Assembly (NCBI GenBank): GCA_003586115.2
Contig: QVOM02000115.1
Span: 10,055,980-10,119,979 of the forward strand
DNA length: 64,000 bases
Direction: 5' to 3'
DNA from: Salvator merianae
Lineage: Eukaryota > Chordata > Lepidosauria > Squamata > Teiidae
Position 1 is the stretch's first letter. Each line of letters starts with the position of its first letter. Shown here piece by piece: positions 21,395 to 34,500 of the stretch. Under the pieces are notes generated by a model. That model was not told where the DNA came from and did not search any database. It was given only the letters and a program-made list of their open reading frames with translations. A program made the translations under genes and the position numbers.

Positions 21395-21435
21395 TGGATG
21401 TTAAGACTAAATTAACTTCTGGTGTAAAGTCAGAA

Positions 21436-21564
21436 TGCATCCAGACATATCTTAATTTATTCTACTATATTTGAATATTCCGGAATAAAGCATGGATATT
21501 CTGGAGCATCCATGATTTATTCAAGAATATCCAAATATAGTGGAATAAGTGATGTCTGGATGCA
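21436..21564. mobile_element. 129-bp hairpin MITE with tgcatccagacat ends
   Basis: tgcatccagacat at 21436 is exactly mirrored by atgtctggatgca ending at 21564. Inside, 'ttattctactatattt.aatattc' mirrors 'gaatatccaaatatagtggaataa'. The whole element folds to a long stem with a short loop near 'tctggagcatcc'. The family is unassigned and no TSD is evident. Confidence 0.75.
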
Positions 21565-22243
21565 GCCTCAGCTACTTATTCTAAGAACAAATAAAATAAG
21601 GCCCATTGGTTAAGCCTGGGTAGTTCATATGGCCTTCACAGGCCTTTCTAACCATGCCTTCTGCTATCTACAAAAAGGAGCTCAACATCCCACCACATCA
21701 CATTTCTTTTATTTGGCCCATCCTGCTATAGATGTCTGGAGAAGAAGACGATTTCTGTGCTTGGTGACTATTTACTATCTCAAATTCAGAAAGAGAAAAA
21801 ATTACCCTGTGTGTTTGGATATTTTACTATCCAGTGTTAGGAAATTTGGCAGGACACAAGTCTGGGTTCAGAAATACAGGTACATTTTCAAACACATTGC
21901 AGGGGAACACTTTTAAAAGCATTTTTTTTTTTCGGTTTTGAAAAAAATGGATCGGGTTTTTTTATTACAGATCCTGTAATACATAGCATTTCATCTAAGA
22001 GAGAGAGACATTCATTCAGTCTTCATTGTGAGCAGGGAACCATTAATCAATTATTGATCCCAAATTTTGTGTTTTCTGGGAAATGTATTTTTTTCTGATC
22101 TGAACATGCATTCTTATAGTGGGTTCCTTCCTTGAAATGACAACTTCTGCACTTTATGGCTACTTCTGGGCATCCAAGAGAGGATTAGAAGACATCTCTA
22201 ACTTTTGTTTTTCTTTAACTGTTTGCCCAATCATTGTGCAGCA
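21565..22243. other. no recognisable feature
   Basis: The 95-codon frame at 21629-21916 lacks motifs. The rest is AT-rich unique-looking DNA up to the L2 tail. Confidence 0.4.
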
Positions 22244-23208
22244 GTTTATTTATTTATTTGCATTTTTAGCCCACCCTATACCTGATGGTCTCAGGGCGGG
22301 TTACAACAATTAAAACAACAACAACAAAAAAAACATCATAAAAGGCACACAATAAAACAGGAGTCTGAAAGTAGGGAGGGAAAGCTGTACCTTTAGCCAA
22401 AGGGTAAATAGGTGCGTCTTTATTGCTCTCCTAAAGATGTAAAGTGAGGAAGCTTGATGCACCTCAAGGGGAAGAGTGTTCCACAGTCTGGGGGCCAGCA
22501 CTGAAAAGGCCCTATCCCTGGTGCCCACCTCTTTAGCTGTTGAAGGTGGTGGTACAGCCAGGAGGGCCTCATCTGCAGATCTTAAGGCACAGGCAGGTTG
22601 ATATGGGAGAAGACGCTCCTTTAGGTATTTGGGGCCCAAGCCATTTAGGGCCTTATAGGTTAAGGTTAACACTTTGAATTGGGCTCGGTAGGAAATTGGC
22701 AGCCTGTACAGCTTTTTTAAGACCGGCATGATAGGCATCTGGCCAGCTGTTCCAGTCAGCAGTCTTGCTGCTGCATTCTGCACCAGTTGCAGCTTTTGAG
22801 CCGTCTTCAAGGGCAGCCCCATGTAAAGCATGTTACAGTAATCCAATCTGGAAGTTACCAAAGCATGGATTACTGAAGCCAGATTATCTCTGTCCAGAAG
22901 GGGTCATAGTTGGCGAACCAGCCATAGCTCGAGGTATGCATTCTTGGCCACCGCCTCCACCTGAGTTTCAAGTGTAAGAGTGGAGTCCAAGAGTACACCC
23001 AGATTCCGCACCTGTCCTTTCCAAGGCAAAGCATCCCCATCAAGGGTCAGATGCCTTCCAACTTCATGGATCCGAGACCCTCTGACACACAGTACCTCCA
23101 CACAGTACCACACAGTCTTGTCTGGATTCAGCTTCAATTTATTGGCCCTCATTCAGCCCTACTGCTTCCAGGCACCTGTCCAACACTTCAACCACCTGTC
23201 CTGATTCA
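22244..23208 (-). mobile_element. L2-type LINE, 5'-truncated, well preserved 3' third
   Basis: On the minus strand this runs from the RT thumb (LDRCLEAV..) through the C-terminal domain to the 3' UTR, whose end reads 'gtaacccgccctgag' and finishes in a (TAAA)n-type tail at 22244-22260. It is clearly the same subfamily as 36500-36984, which shares nearly every word of the C-terminal domain and the UTR. The 5' edge at about 23208 is an ordinary truncation. No TSD was found. Confidence 0.9.
22310..23152 (-). pseudogene. L2 ORF2 C-terminal part with one nonsense codon
   Basis: Two stretches, 23152-22904 and 22861-22310, lie in the same frame and are separated only by a TGA at 22904-22906 in the context 'RQL*PLLDRDNL'. 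In related L2 proteins an arginine is expected here, so CGA-to-TGA decay of a methylated CpG is the simplest cause. Upstream near 23150 one extra A shifts the frame between LDRCLEAVGL and MRANKLKLNPDKT. The domain then gives SRLDYCNMLYMGLP, NAAARLLTG, YRAQFKVLTL and APRLWNTLPLEV, all standard for L2. It is non-functional because it is truncated and broken. Confidence 0.88.
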
Positions 23209-24318
23209 GTTGTAAAGTAATAGACTGATACACAGCCTATTTGAATCAGGCTGCAAATCTTGTGTATCTTTGGACCTCTTAGAAACACCATTTGGCAGTT
23301 TGTATTTTTTGTAGAATGCTGCATAAATTGTAACATATCTATTTATATTGTCAAAATCTATATCATCATCATCGTCATCATCATTATTATATTTCTTCAC
23401 TTGTTGCCAGGATGTGCCACAGCCAAAAGAATCTGCTGGCTGACTCTAGTCTTCCCTTTCCATGTGAAATACTCTCTCTCTCTCCCCCTCCCTCTATTTT
23501 GCCTCCTGCTTAATAGAAGTTCATCCCTAGAGATAAAGTCTGTGGATCCCAAAACAGAGATGTGAGTGAATTTATTCACTGAGAATCAAATAATCCACAC
23601 AAACAGGGAATGCATATTGATTTTTCTGTTAAACTCAAGCTGTGCAAGTCTTGGTAATGTTAGCTATATAACTGAGCCACAGACAGGTTGCTGGTGAGTG
23701 TCGGCTTTGTATAGGACCTATGCAAGCACATGCCTTGGGCAGTATGAAAATATCGTTGTTTCAGGGAGTAAGTGCTGCAGCACAAATTCTTTTCAACCTG
23801 TGCTTCCTGTTTGCACTGTGTTTTGATTTGACCTGTGTGTGTGTGTAGGAACTAGAATGGTATCCAGGTGACAGGTCCTCTCTTTCTAAGGAGGAGGTTT
23901 GTAGTCTCTTATATTTGCTGATAGAGGGGGGAAATCAGAAGCTGCTTATGCTTAGTTTCTGTGAGAATATCATTCTAAGGATGGGAGAGAATAGCCTGAA
24001 TTGACAGGGCAAAAGCACCAATCATTTCAGGTCAGAGGGAGGACTTTATGAGGGAACCAATAAAGGGCAAGGTAACTCGTTAAAAATGGCAATATTGCAG
24101 GTGTGTTAGGAGAAATGCACACTCATCCTGCAATAGCTATTTGATTGTAATCAAGTCTCAATCAGAATACAAGTGGATTTTGGTTTGCAGTGTTCTGTAT
24201 ACCTTATGTATAGCTGTGACTGTTCTGCCATATTAAGGCAGAAAAAAAATGCAGTAGGTGAGAGTGTGATTTAAAGCATGAATACAGTTTAAGACTCTAA
24301 GGAATAGACACAAGGCTG
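23209..24318. other. no gene recognised; minor simple repeats
   Basis: Unique-looking DNA with an (ATC)n-like stretch at 23364-23395 and a short (TG)n at 23835-23848. Short frames around the simple repeat are artefacts. Confidence 0.5.
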
Positions 24319-24353
24319 CCTCCTCCTCCTCCTCCTCCTCCTCCTCCTCCTTA
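24319..24353. repeat. (CTC)n microsatellite
   Basis: About eleven uninterrupted CTC/TCC triplets. Confidence 0.95.
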
Positions 24354-25003
24354 TCATTATTTTTAGAAAAGACAATGTCAATTCTAGAGCATTATTATGT
24401 CCAGGATTTTTTTAAAAAAATCCAAAGTAATCAATTTCACAAGTAGTAGATCATATACACAATATTTAGAATTTCATGTTTTAAAGAGAATCCAAAATAA
24501 TCTGATACTGCTGACTGTGCTAAGGTAGCAAACAATTAACAAATATTTATGTGATCAGCAGTGCCCTGCAATTTACATTGCAGTTAAAAGGTGGAATTTA
24601 TCTCTCTAAATCTTTTCTCTATTCCCACCCCTGCTTATTTTCATAAGGGGTGCCAGTTTCCTGGATTACCTATGCATCTGCTTCTGTCTCTAATAAACTA
24701 AATATAATTAAAAACCAGACTGGAGCTCTTTTTTTAAACAGCTTGGAGCTTTCCCTGTGGAAAGCTCAGCAAACAGTGCAAGAATATGAAGATCCAGCTC
24801 CTCGGCACCTGCCAGGCACCCTTTGTCAAGATTAACAGCATTGCACCAGGTTATTAGACTGAACATAAATACTTTTGAGACTCTGTGGGTAGTTATGGTA
24901 TCACGTTTTATTATCTTCCACAGAAATGAAATTACTTATTGTAATTGCTTGTCAGTCACAGGCCAACAAACCTGACAAAGGAAAGCCTGTGATCTAGGAA
25001 GGT
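24354..25003. other. no recognisable feature
   Basis: AT-rich unique-looking DNA with a motif-free frame at 24650-24835. Confidence 0.45.
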
Positions 25004-25053
25004 GGAGAGAGAGAGAAACTCAGAGAGAGAGAGACTGAGAGAGAGGGAGAGAT
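25004..25053. repeat. imperfect (GA)n repeat
   Basis: A GA-dinucleotide run interrupted by aactc and actg. It explains the Ser-Leu repeat in the minus-strand frame at 24956-25276. Confidence 0.9.
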
Positions 25054-26594
25054 TTGTGCTTCTTTGATTGGGTGGGTATTTGTGAGAGACTGAGAGATAT
25101 GGGCACATTTTTAATATGGAGCTACACTTAATCACATCCACAGCCACCCACCCCCACATGCAAACACACCCGTTTTCCAGATTCCCTGAAGTAAATACGG
25201 GCAAGCAGTGGTAAAATAGGATTCTGAAAGCAAAAGATGGAGGAAAAGAATGTATAAGGGACAGTAGGGAAGGCATGGCAGATTTATGGTTGTTGAATGA
25301 GGTAAAAGTGGCTCAGCAAAATTCCTCGATAAGATCTGAAATTATTTCTTCCAGACCCACTGATGTCTGCGAATGCCAGTCAGCAAGAGATATGAGTTCA
25401 GTGCTGAGCATGAATCACAGCTGTGCAAGGATAGAAGAGGAGGGAATCATCCATTGGTCTCTCCCTGCCCCCCTTTCAAAGAGTATAGTATCTTACATTG
25501 AAATCAGGCCTTGGCAGAAGACAGCAGGGAGATGCACAATGGGTGTTGCAGACAATGCTGTACTCATCATCCATTCCCACACTAATAAATCAGGATCTGT
25601 GATGGCAAATGGCTCTTAAAATGGTGGGGGGGAGAAAAGTAGAAACGGAGTGATAAGACATCACTTAGGAATCCATTAGGGAGGCTAGAGAAGGTGCTGG
25701 CATTTTATCTGAGTGCCACTGCAGCTCAGACAGAAGCATTTAGGTGTTCACAGAGGGATATTGCAGCTAGCAAGGCAAAAGGAATCATTCAAACAGTATG
25801 AATACACCTGTATTCTAGACTTTCTGGGGGAGGAGTGATTACAATCAGGACACATCATGTATATCTATGGGATGGAATTGTGATGATAATGCAGTAAAAG
25901 GTCAGAGTGTTTTTGTACCTGAGAGTGCTAAATAAATATATTTCAAGCACTCTTTTCTTCAAAAAATTAATATTATGCTGCTTTGATCACACCCATTTGC
26001 AAATGTCTTTACAGCTGGAACATACACTTCTATAGGCAGGAGAAAAATTAAGTAATCCCCCCCCCCCCTAAAATTTTTGGTCTGAAGTTTTCAAATTGAT
26101 GTAAAAAAACCCTGTCATTTTGATTTTGCAATGTCAGAAGCAGCAATTATATGCAATTGGATCTACTAAAAGTAGGAGACAGGGACATAGCAACCATTGT
26201 TTAAGACCAGATTTGAGTAGTAAATACACACTTTAAAGTAAATTAAATTGGTTTCTCTGCTTTTTTTTCAATGCAGTTGAACAACTCAGCAGCTCTTGTC
26301 AAGAGTGATCAGTAGTGCACCAGAAATGTCCAGAATCATTGGCAGCTTCTGATCAATGCAACCTGGTATGTGCCATGGATACCACTTTTAGATACCTGGA
26401 TGAAACAGAGCAGGGCACCATGGAGTGCGTTGGCAGCTATCTGCGTAATGGGTGCCCCCTTTTAAACTGTAGGCTGGAAAGAGTTGATTGGCACCTCTGA
26501 AAATGGTCCCAGGAGTGACAGGAAAGTGGTCAACAAATTGAAAGGGTGTTTGTGGGCTTTCTTTTGCACTTGGTACATTACTTTTCAAGATTTT
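25054..26594. other. no recognisable feature
   Basis: A 114-codon frame (25275-25619) shows no motif or conserved pattern. There is a C10 run near 26058. Host exons cannot be excluded by eye but none is supported. Confidence 0.4.
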
Positions 26595-26795
26595 TGCCAA
26601 TTGTTGTAATGAAATAGTAAAAAGAAATTTATGGATGACATAGAATTGGAATTAGAAGTTAGCACCCTACAAGAAAGAAGAAAACTTCAAAATAAAATGG
26701 AAACTAGGTTGAAAAGGGGGAATGAGTGGATTGCAGTAAAAATTGAACTCCATTGAGAGAAATGCAAAATTGTGCATTTGGGAAGGAATTAAATT
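26595..26795 (+). mobile_element. CR1-type LINE RT fragment
   Basis: The forward frame reads KFMDDIELE (the FADD box with A changed to M), then VSTLQERRKLQNKMETRLKR..NEW and EKCKIVHLGRN. This is the order of the CR1 RT palm-to-thumb region (FADDTKL..L..DL..L..W..KCKVLHLG). A stop separates LH and EKCK. Only about 200 bp are recognisable. Confidence 0.7.
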
Positions 26796-27360
26796 AGTCA
26801 AAGACTTAACCATATGAAATCGAATACAATATGCTGGGAAGACAGTTTCAATGGAAAAAAATGACACAGAATAGGAGAAAAAAAGTTTGAGCAAGGACAG
26901 TATAATGTCTATATGATATGAAATAAACTTATATCCTTCACTGAAACACAAAATGTTTTTCTCTTGTCATTGAAGAATAGTTATGGAATATCTTTAAAAT
27001 GTAGTTAAGTATAGCAATTGCAAACTTACTAAGCTCTGTACATTGCATTGGGTATGAAGTAGTAAAAATCCTCCTTTCTATTTTGTGAATTTTAAATGGA
27101 TTCAGAAAATGCTAATCCACACAAATGGAATTCCATATGGAGGCAACAGAAATATTTGGGGAAAAATGAATCTATCAAAAGCAGCTAGTCTGGATGAGGA
27201 CAGGTGGAAATTCGCTTCATACTTGTTCGTAGGCTTTGTTTGAATCTTGCACATACCAGCAAATCTTGCTTTGATCTGATATTTGATTGAAGTAAGTTAT
27301 TCAATATGAATATAACTTATGAAGAGCAAACATGTAAACAGGTTTGGAAAGATAAAACAG
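26796..27360. other. no recognisable feature
   Basis: AT-rich DNA that may contain more decayed CR1, but no motif can be read with confidence. Confidence 0.4.
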
Positions 27361-27436
27361 ATGAATGGATGGATAGATGAATAGATAGAAAGATAATGAT
27401 AGATAGACAGATAGATAGATAGATAGATAGACAGAC
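27361..27436. repeat. (GATA)n microsatellite
   Basis: Imperfect gata/gatg/gaca tetranucleotides for about 75 bp, with a pure block near 27409-27430. Confidence 0.93.
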
Positions 27437-27671
27437 CAATTTGAGTAGCAGCTGGTGAAGTGAATGTAAGCAGAATCTCCCCGTTATGCTAGTTACAAAA
27501 TCTTGTAAAAAATGTAAACAAAAAAAATATTTTTTAAAAAAAGTGCAGTGTAGTTTTTTTAAAAATCAAATTGAAATGTAAAAGGAAAGTGAACTGAATT
27601 TTAAATTGGGAATTAAAAAACAAAATTTGATAGTTTCATCTAGCTCTAATGTTATGTATTATATTTATTTC

Positions 27672-27730
27672 ATTTAAAGCCTGCCCTGCACGAACAGGGT
27701 GGCAATAATGCAAATAAATAAATAACTATA
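27672..27730 (+). mobile_element. LINE 3'-tail remnant
   Basis: 'ttaaagcctgccctgc..cagggtggcaataatgcaaataaataaata' (shortened) has the gcc-box, small stem and AAATAAATA tail seen at the ends of L2-like elements in this window. Nothing coding remains. Confidence 0.5.
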
Positions 27731-29139
27731 AACAGATTAAAGTTCATTAAAAAAACTTATCATGCTACTGATATAGGATTTTTTCATGCTGTAGCTGTGC
27801 CTTGCACCTGTTCACAAAGAAAAGATATTCAGCAGTGAAGAGACAGACATCCAAACTGATTGATACTGATACTGATGGTAGATAAAAACAAAACAGATCA
27901 AAATATTTGTAAATATTATGAAAATGTCTTTTCAGTATATTCATTTATAAGGGGTGGATTCAGTTATAGGGGAGCACACCATAAAAATATACCTGAATTT
28001 TCAACCCCCCCCTCAAATATGTAGGTGCTGTATTTTTTCTCTTATAATACTGGTCAATACTGAATGTTTAAACTTTGAGGGTTTCTTTCCCCCCACCCCT
28101 GAGTGGATGTCAGCAAGATTGACTAGTTATTAGCAAACAGAACTTTTCTATAAAAATAATACTGAAGTTTAGACAAATACTGTCTGTGGTTCCTAAGAGG
28201 TGCCATTGAGGGGACTGGCAACAACAATGCATACGTTAAGAATTTTTGTTACGTCTGAGCCCTTAATAAAACTGGTTTGCAATTCTTTGGTGTTGACAGT
28301 AAGCATCAGCCTTCAGGCATAAGGTGTTTATGAGCTTTGGGACTGGGGAGTAGAAAGTTAATTTTATGATTTGGCACATAGCCCTTTTCTTTGTAAAGGC
28401 TGGCCAAGAAACAATTGGCTTATGTGGGCTGTAAAGCCTTGTTCAGTGGAATATTTTCCAAAGGATTTTTTTTAATGAGATAATTATCCAAAGTATAGGA
28501 CTGATATCTTTATACATACTATGCAGAGGTGTACAAACAGTAGGGTTGCCATTTTTTAGGCCATGAAATCTGGGCACCCCAATTTGCATGTTATGCAAGA
28601 ATACTCTGCAACTCACCCACTCCTCAGTTTCTTTGCAACACCTGGACTGCCGGGATGGGCCCAGGCAGCTATTTATGCAGCTGCAGACACCAGGCAGTGG
28701 CCTTGGGCAACAGCTGAAAGGTGGTGGCCCGCTAGGGAGCTGTTGAGTATGGCCGGGATTCTTTAAGTGATTTTAGTTATTTTCAATTTCTTAACTATTT
28801 AATTGTACATTATTGTTATTATTATTTTATGGCAGGACTTTATTTTAGAATTTGTTTACATTCCCCTGTCTGGCTCTGCTTCTGGATGTTAGCACTAAGT
28901 CACAGGAGGAAAGGTAAGGAGAGGAGAGGAGTGTAGTGTGAGAGGCTCATCCCTCTCCAGTTGGGCCACTTGTCTGCCACCTCAGCAGAGCATAACCAAT
29001 TCTGCCAGAGGGGATCTATCAAACAAAGGGAGCTATGTGTCAGGGGGAGAATAGAAGAGTGTAAGATACCTTGAGACTATCACTCCTTCTACTCTGTCTT
29101 CTGACCTTCAGAATATGGGGATGCCTGTCAATGGGGATG
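27731..29139. other. no gene recognised
   Basis: Unique-looking DNA with a moderately GC-rich patch at 28540-28770 starting 'tagggttgccat', which may be an old interspersed repeat I cannot name. Confidence 0.4.
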
Positions 29140-31000
29140 TTTGGTGGTGCTGTTGTTAAATACCAGGTCAGTCCAAAATAAGTCAATTCTCATTCATAAC
29201 TTGATCATCGATGAAAGGGATGACCTGGTGTGTATTTGAGACCTGGGTAGGTGAACTGGCAGGCCTGGCACTTACCCAGATTTCTTCCCCAGGATATACT
29301 GTACAGCATCAGCCCAGGCTTATGAAATGGGATGGGGCAGTTGACACAGTCCATAAAGAATCCATCTCTTTCATCAGACACTCTTTTTGCTCTGTGACTG
29401 GGTTTGAGGGATTGTTCCTGCTGTTAGGCCAGACAGTACAGGGTTGCTGTTGGTGTACTGTTCACCCTGCTGCCCAACGGCTTCACTGACTAAGCTGGTG
29501 GCCTAAGCTTATCTTAGATGCTGTGTTGAAGGCTCCCTGCAGGATGGTAGTGGGGGACTTCAGTTTTCATGCTGAATATGCCTCTTGTAGATTGGCTCAG
29601 GACTTCATGGCCTTCATGACAGCTGTGGGTCTGTTCAGCATATTATGAGCCCAACACATGTTGCAGGACATACTCTTAATCTGGTCTTTGTTACAGAGCA
29701 TGAGGGTGAAGATACATTGGTAGGTGGGCTTGTAGTGAGTCCATTGTCATGGATGGATCATTTTCTGGAAGAGTTTGGGCTTATGGTGTGTGTTCCTCAC
29801 CAAGAGCCAGTGCTCTTGTTGAAGCTCTGGACTCACTTTGGAATGGTGAAGCAAGTAGAGCTATTGACACAATTGCTCCCAAGAGTCTTTGACAACTCCA
29901 CAGAGCAGAGTATGGAGTTGTGTGTGATGAAGTGGGAGAACTAATGGCTACAGCACAAGTGGTGAAAATCCCAATGTGAATCTGACTGAACACTGGCGAG
30001 AGCACATCATTGTACCTACCATGTGGTGGTGATGGTGATGATGGCAAAACAGACTTCTCCACTTCCATTGCAATATCAAGTGGTCATCCAGCAGAACTGT
30101 TCTGGGTGGTTAAAAGGTTATTGTCATCAAGTCATAAGAATATGTCCATGCCACCTTCAGTAGCTTGTTGTGATAAATTTGCAAGACACTTTAAGGACAA
30201 TGTTGCTCAGATTCTCATGGAATTGGACTCCACAATTGGAGGTATCTGGAGCACTGTTCTTTCCTGTTATATTGGATGAGTTTCGATTGTTGCAGTCTGA
30301 GGAAGCGGACAAGCTGCTCACAGGGGTTTGACCTACTACTTGTCTCCTTGACCATTGCCCTTCATAGCTAATAAAAGCTAGTGGAGAGGGTATGTCTGGC
30401 TGGGTTTAGGGAGTGATAAATGCCTCTTTGTGGGAGGGAGGTGTGCCAGCTGAGGTATGCCCCCTTCTTAAGAGGACCTTCCTGGATCCAGAAGTATTGA
30501 ATAACTACTGCCCAGTAGAAATATTCCCTTTTGGGGCAAAATGTTGGAGAAGCTGGTAGCTACGCAACTATAGGCATGCTTGGATGCTAGGTCCATTCCA
30601 TTCTGGCTTCAGGTAAGGATTTCACACTGACAGTGTCTTAGTCATCCTGATGGATGACTCTATCAGGAGAGGGGAGGGACAATGCAACATTGCTGGTTTT
30701 CCTTGATCTCTCAGTGGCTTTTGATGCCATCGACCATGATATCCTTCTGGAGTGGCTTTGGAGATTGGGACTGGGAGGTACTGTCTTACAGTGGCTCTCT
30801 TCCTATCTCTGTGGTAGCTTCTAGAAAGTAGCAATGGGGGACTTTTGTTCAATGCCCTGGGGGCTCTCTTGTGGAGATTCCCAGGGGTTGGTCTTGTCTG
30901 CTATGCTCTTTAACATCAATATGGAGACATATATTCTAGTAGCAATAAGCTCAACCCTGTCCATCCCACCTTTCTTCCCTAGGATTGTTCTGCTCCTCAG
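29140..31000 (+). mobile_element. L2-type LINE, endonuclease to RT, heavily decayed
   Basis: Forward frames give the L2 order. First comes an endonuclease start like LLNTRSVQNKS..L (29150-29200), then the SPTHVAGHTLNLVF block with 'LSWMDHFL' (29648-29790) from the APE endonuclease C-terminal region. The inter-domain segment KRLLSSSHKNMSMPPS..CDKFARHFKD (30110-30200) matches 63720-63800 closely. RT appears at 30480-30950, including '[22 protein letters not shown]' (abridged, 30690-30760) and 'LSSYLCG'. Stops and shifts are frequent and the 3' end is missing. Confidence 0.82.
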
Positions 31001-34000
31001 TTTTCCAGTACACTGCCCATCTTTGCCTATATAAGAATCCAAAAGAACAAAACTTATTAATGCTTGGTCCCGTGTAGACAGGCCATTCTCCAGGAGTGTG
31101 GAAGTTCCCTTTGACAGGGCCCCAAGAGGGTCTGTCACTTCAGTGTCATTTTGCTGTCACTTCTTCTGGCTCATCCAATCAGGTCCTAAGCATAGAGTTT
31201 TATACATGTGAAGTTAGAGTATGCACTTTAAAGTATATCATCACTATCTACTTCATAAATTACAGGACAGTTAGTTTACACTACTTGAATGCATTAGAAA
31301 CCTTCTTAAAATGGTTCTTAGTTTGAATTGCTATTTCTCAACATTACAAAAGTAGGTATACAGGCCAAAACATAATGAGATTAATCTGACATAGTTTGGA
31401 GCCAGGTCAAAAAAAGGTAAAACAAAAAACACTTGTCCTGTCCCCTTAATTAGAAAGTAGAAATAGATTAATTTGTTTAACCCATTGAGAGTTCTTATAA
31501 CAATATCTTCTCAATGCTGCACTTTTGCATAGACTTATAGAATTTGTTGCTTACATTGATCTTGTTTTCTGAATGTATGTCCTCCATATCTTGCTGGAAT
31601 ACCTAGTATTTTTAATTTTATGGGTCTAACCTGTATTTTCAACACTAATAATTTGTGATCTGTACTTCAACCTGCATCTGGAAGCATCTTGTCTGATTGA
31701 ACTGCACATCTCTATCTTTTGTTTCCTACTGGTTTCCTACTGTGTAATCTACTTGATTTTAGTGCTTGGTGTTTGTGTTTATGCTGCTTGAAACAGGTGT
31801 TGGTAATAACTAAGGAATGGACTTCACAAAACCCTTGAATTTTGTACATTTTTAAAATCACATACTTGCAATCTTTCCAGTCTTTTTTTTTCTTTTTTCT
31901 TTTCTTCACCCTGTTTCCTTTCTCCCCATCGGATCCCATTTCTTTGGGTTTGAATAATGATTGGCTGGCTACCCATAAAGCCTCACCCAGCCTGAAGCTC
32001 TGTCTTGCAATACTATCCTCCTTTTCCCAAATGTGATTTTTCTTTTCTTTTTCTTTTTTTTTGCAGAATCCAAAGATCCAGAGATCCAAATTATTGAATT
32101 CTCTACTGCTTCTGACATTTTTATTAAAACACTCATGGTCCTGTTGGTTTCTTCTTTCTCCTCCTCTGTGCCCACTAAGACAGACAAGTCCAACCTCGGA
32201 AAGAGATGTCTGCATCTGTCCCCACCACACCCTAACATTTTTTTTAACTTCTATTTTGTTTTTCACTGTCCTAACCACTTTGAGTTTATATATATAGAAA
32301 TGCTTTCAAATGAATGAAAGAAGGGTTTTTTTTTTTTCCAATTTCCTACTCTACTGTGAAATTTACCGAATGATCTGATATTAGTCATTTGTTTTAAACT
32401 TAAGGAACCTTAGATGATTTGTGAGGGCAGATAGATAATAATATACATTCATTTAGGTCCCTGAGGAAAGCTGGAATATTAGTATATTAAATGGATAAAT
32501 TTGGAAAAGGCAAGTCCTGTTTTAGCAGGGAGGGGGAAACGGTGAATGCCCTGAAATATTATAATTGTCTCTTTAGATTCTGCCCGGTTTCTAATGATGA
32601 AGAGTTGGGAGCCTAATGTAACATTTACAATGCTGATCTAGCACAAACAAGTTAGATGTACATGATAAAGTATGTCAAAAGCAGTTATCATTTTCTGTAT
32701 AGACATACAAATTCTGATGCTCTGTTATTTATCTGAATTGTGTTTTGGTGGACTGAATACTCCAGTGTGTTCTCACTGATCAAATACACCAAAACATCAC
32801 AAAGCTGTTTCTAAGGATGTGTCTTCTTTACATGATCTTTTGGTCTAGATTTGACAACTCTTTAGAATTGTTCAGAGAACCACGGTGAAGTGAATATCAC
32901 TGTGCATTTATCTGAAATAGTCTCTGCACCAGCATGTGGAGCCAACATTACAGGTACACTGTGTAACATGTGTTTGCCTCTGGGTCACTGTGGCCTGTTT
33001 CCAGTGGCCTCGACAGGGCAGCTGGACCTTGTCAGTGCATGAGGAAATAGCCTCGGTGTTGTTCCTCTTGCATTGCACTTTGGGAGTTTTTGATAGGTCC
33101 CTAAGGCACTGCCCCCTTCCCCCAGATGCCTCACTTAGGTGGGAGACTGCAGACTAGCCACACCCAGTCTGGACCGTGTGATGGAGATGTGGCCAATATC
33201 TCATTTATTTTAATTGTCAGAAAGGATTCGTCATCATATTTTCTCTTAGTGTTCTTTAAAAAACAAAACCTTATGTTCTAATTCAAGAGAAAAATAAGCA
33301 GGATTTACTTCCATTGAAATATAATATTTTGCATCGTTCGTGATTATGGGTTCATTTTAATTCTTCCAAGGCTTTTCAGTGTAGGGATGTATAAAAATTA
33401 ATTTATTATTATTATTATTTTACTTTGGCTCTATTTAGAGGTCACGTTATGGAACTTTTAGGATCCTGCCCTTCACATGAAAGTTTAAAAGAAATTGGAG
33501 AGTAGAATGAAAAGTCTGATAACGGAGGGGGAAAAAAATCAAAAACTTTCAGCAAGATATACATTGTTTTTCACACATGCACTTATAGCTTGCCTAAAGC
33601 AGTGGGAAAGGATTTGATGGATGGGATTAGAAAACTTTGTTTTTCTTCCTGGGCCCATTAAAATCTGCTCTCCTTTAGAACTCAGTGCAGGGAACAAGCT
33701 ACCTATTATCTTTAAATGCATTTATAACCCAGACATTTCATATAGAAGTTCCAAGTTTATGAGATTAAAAGATGTTTGGGAGGCAGAAGGCTTGGTGATT
33801 TATTGCATTTGACAATGTTTTTATAAGAATGGGTTTATAGTGTTAGTACCATTACAAGCTGTACATGACAAGCCATGTCAAAAGTACCTATGGTTTACAG
33901 AAATTGATGTTGTCTTCCTTGTCTGAATTACTTCTGGATGACTGGATGTTACACAGAGCTTTGGCTGATCACAGCAGAACTTTATTCAAAGAATATGGCT

Positions 34001-34424
34001 TGGTTTAGTTCATAACTGCACTTCAGTCAAGGGTCTGCAACTGAAGCAATTGCTGGCACTCACAAAGCTTTTGAACCTGGCAAGAAGTTTTTAACGGGTG
34101 ATGACTCATCGATGCACTTTTCCACTCAGCTAGTGTCTGGGTTTTTGATATCCTTGCTCCCCATTGATTCTTGGTAAGAGTGAAGAGATACTCCTAGGAA
34201 GATGGGAAAAGAAAAAAAAAAATCAATTTTAGCCCCAACCCATATGTTTGCTGGTGTGTATCACTTTTTTTTCCCACTTTGCATGTATTTGATTTATAAT
34301 CAGAAACCCATATTCTCAGCAGCTATGTCTTGTCCATTGCCTAATGAAAGACACAAAAAGAGAGACAGTCTCAACAGTTACTGTTTTGAACAAGCAAGTT
34401 CATGCTTTTCACTCTCCTGATGTT
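31001..34424. other. long stretch without a recognised element
   Basis: About 3.4 kb of AT-rich DNA. The 188-codon minus frame at 31712-32278 is lysine-rich low complexity caused by T-rich tracts (31880-31905, 32038-32060). A moderately GC-rich patch at 32920-33180 contains a 73-codon motif-free frame. Short (TTA)n lies near 33405-33420. Confidence 0.45.
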
Positions 34425-34431
34425 TTCTTTC

Positions 34432-34479
<48 letters not shown>

Positions 34480-34500
34480 TTTTCCTTCTTTCTTTCTTTG
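34425..34500. repeat. (CTTT)n microsatellite
   Basis: Roughly 17 CTTT units with a few interruptions. It generates Phe/Leu/Ser repeats on the plus strand and Lys/Glu/Arg repeats on the minus strand that are not genes. Confidence 0.95.

Noticed and set aside
26388..26600. Short ORF near 26.4 kb as coding exon
   Set aside because: It overlaps another frame on the opposite strand and has no motif.
31712..32278. 188-codon minus-strand ORF
   Set aside because: Lysine/glutamate-rich low complexity from poly-pyrimidine tracts, with no recognisable domain or promoter context.
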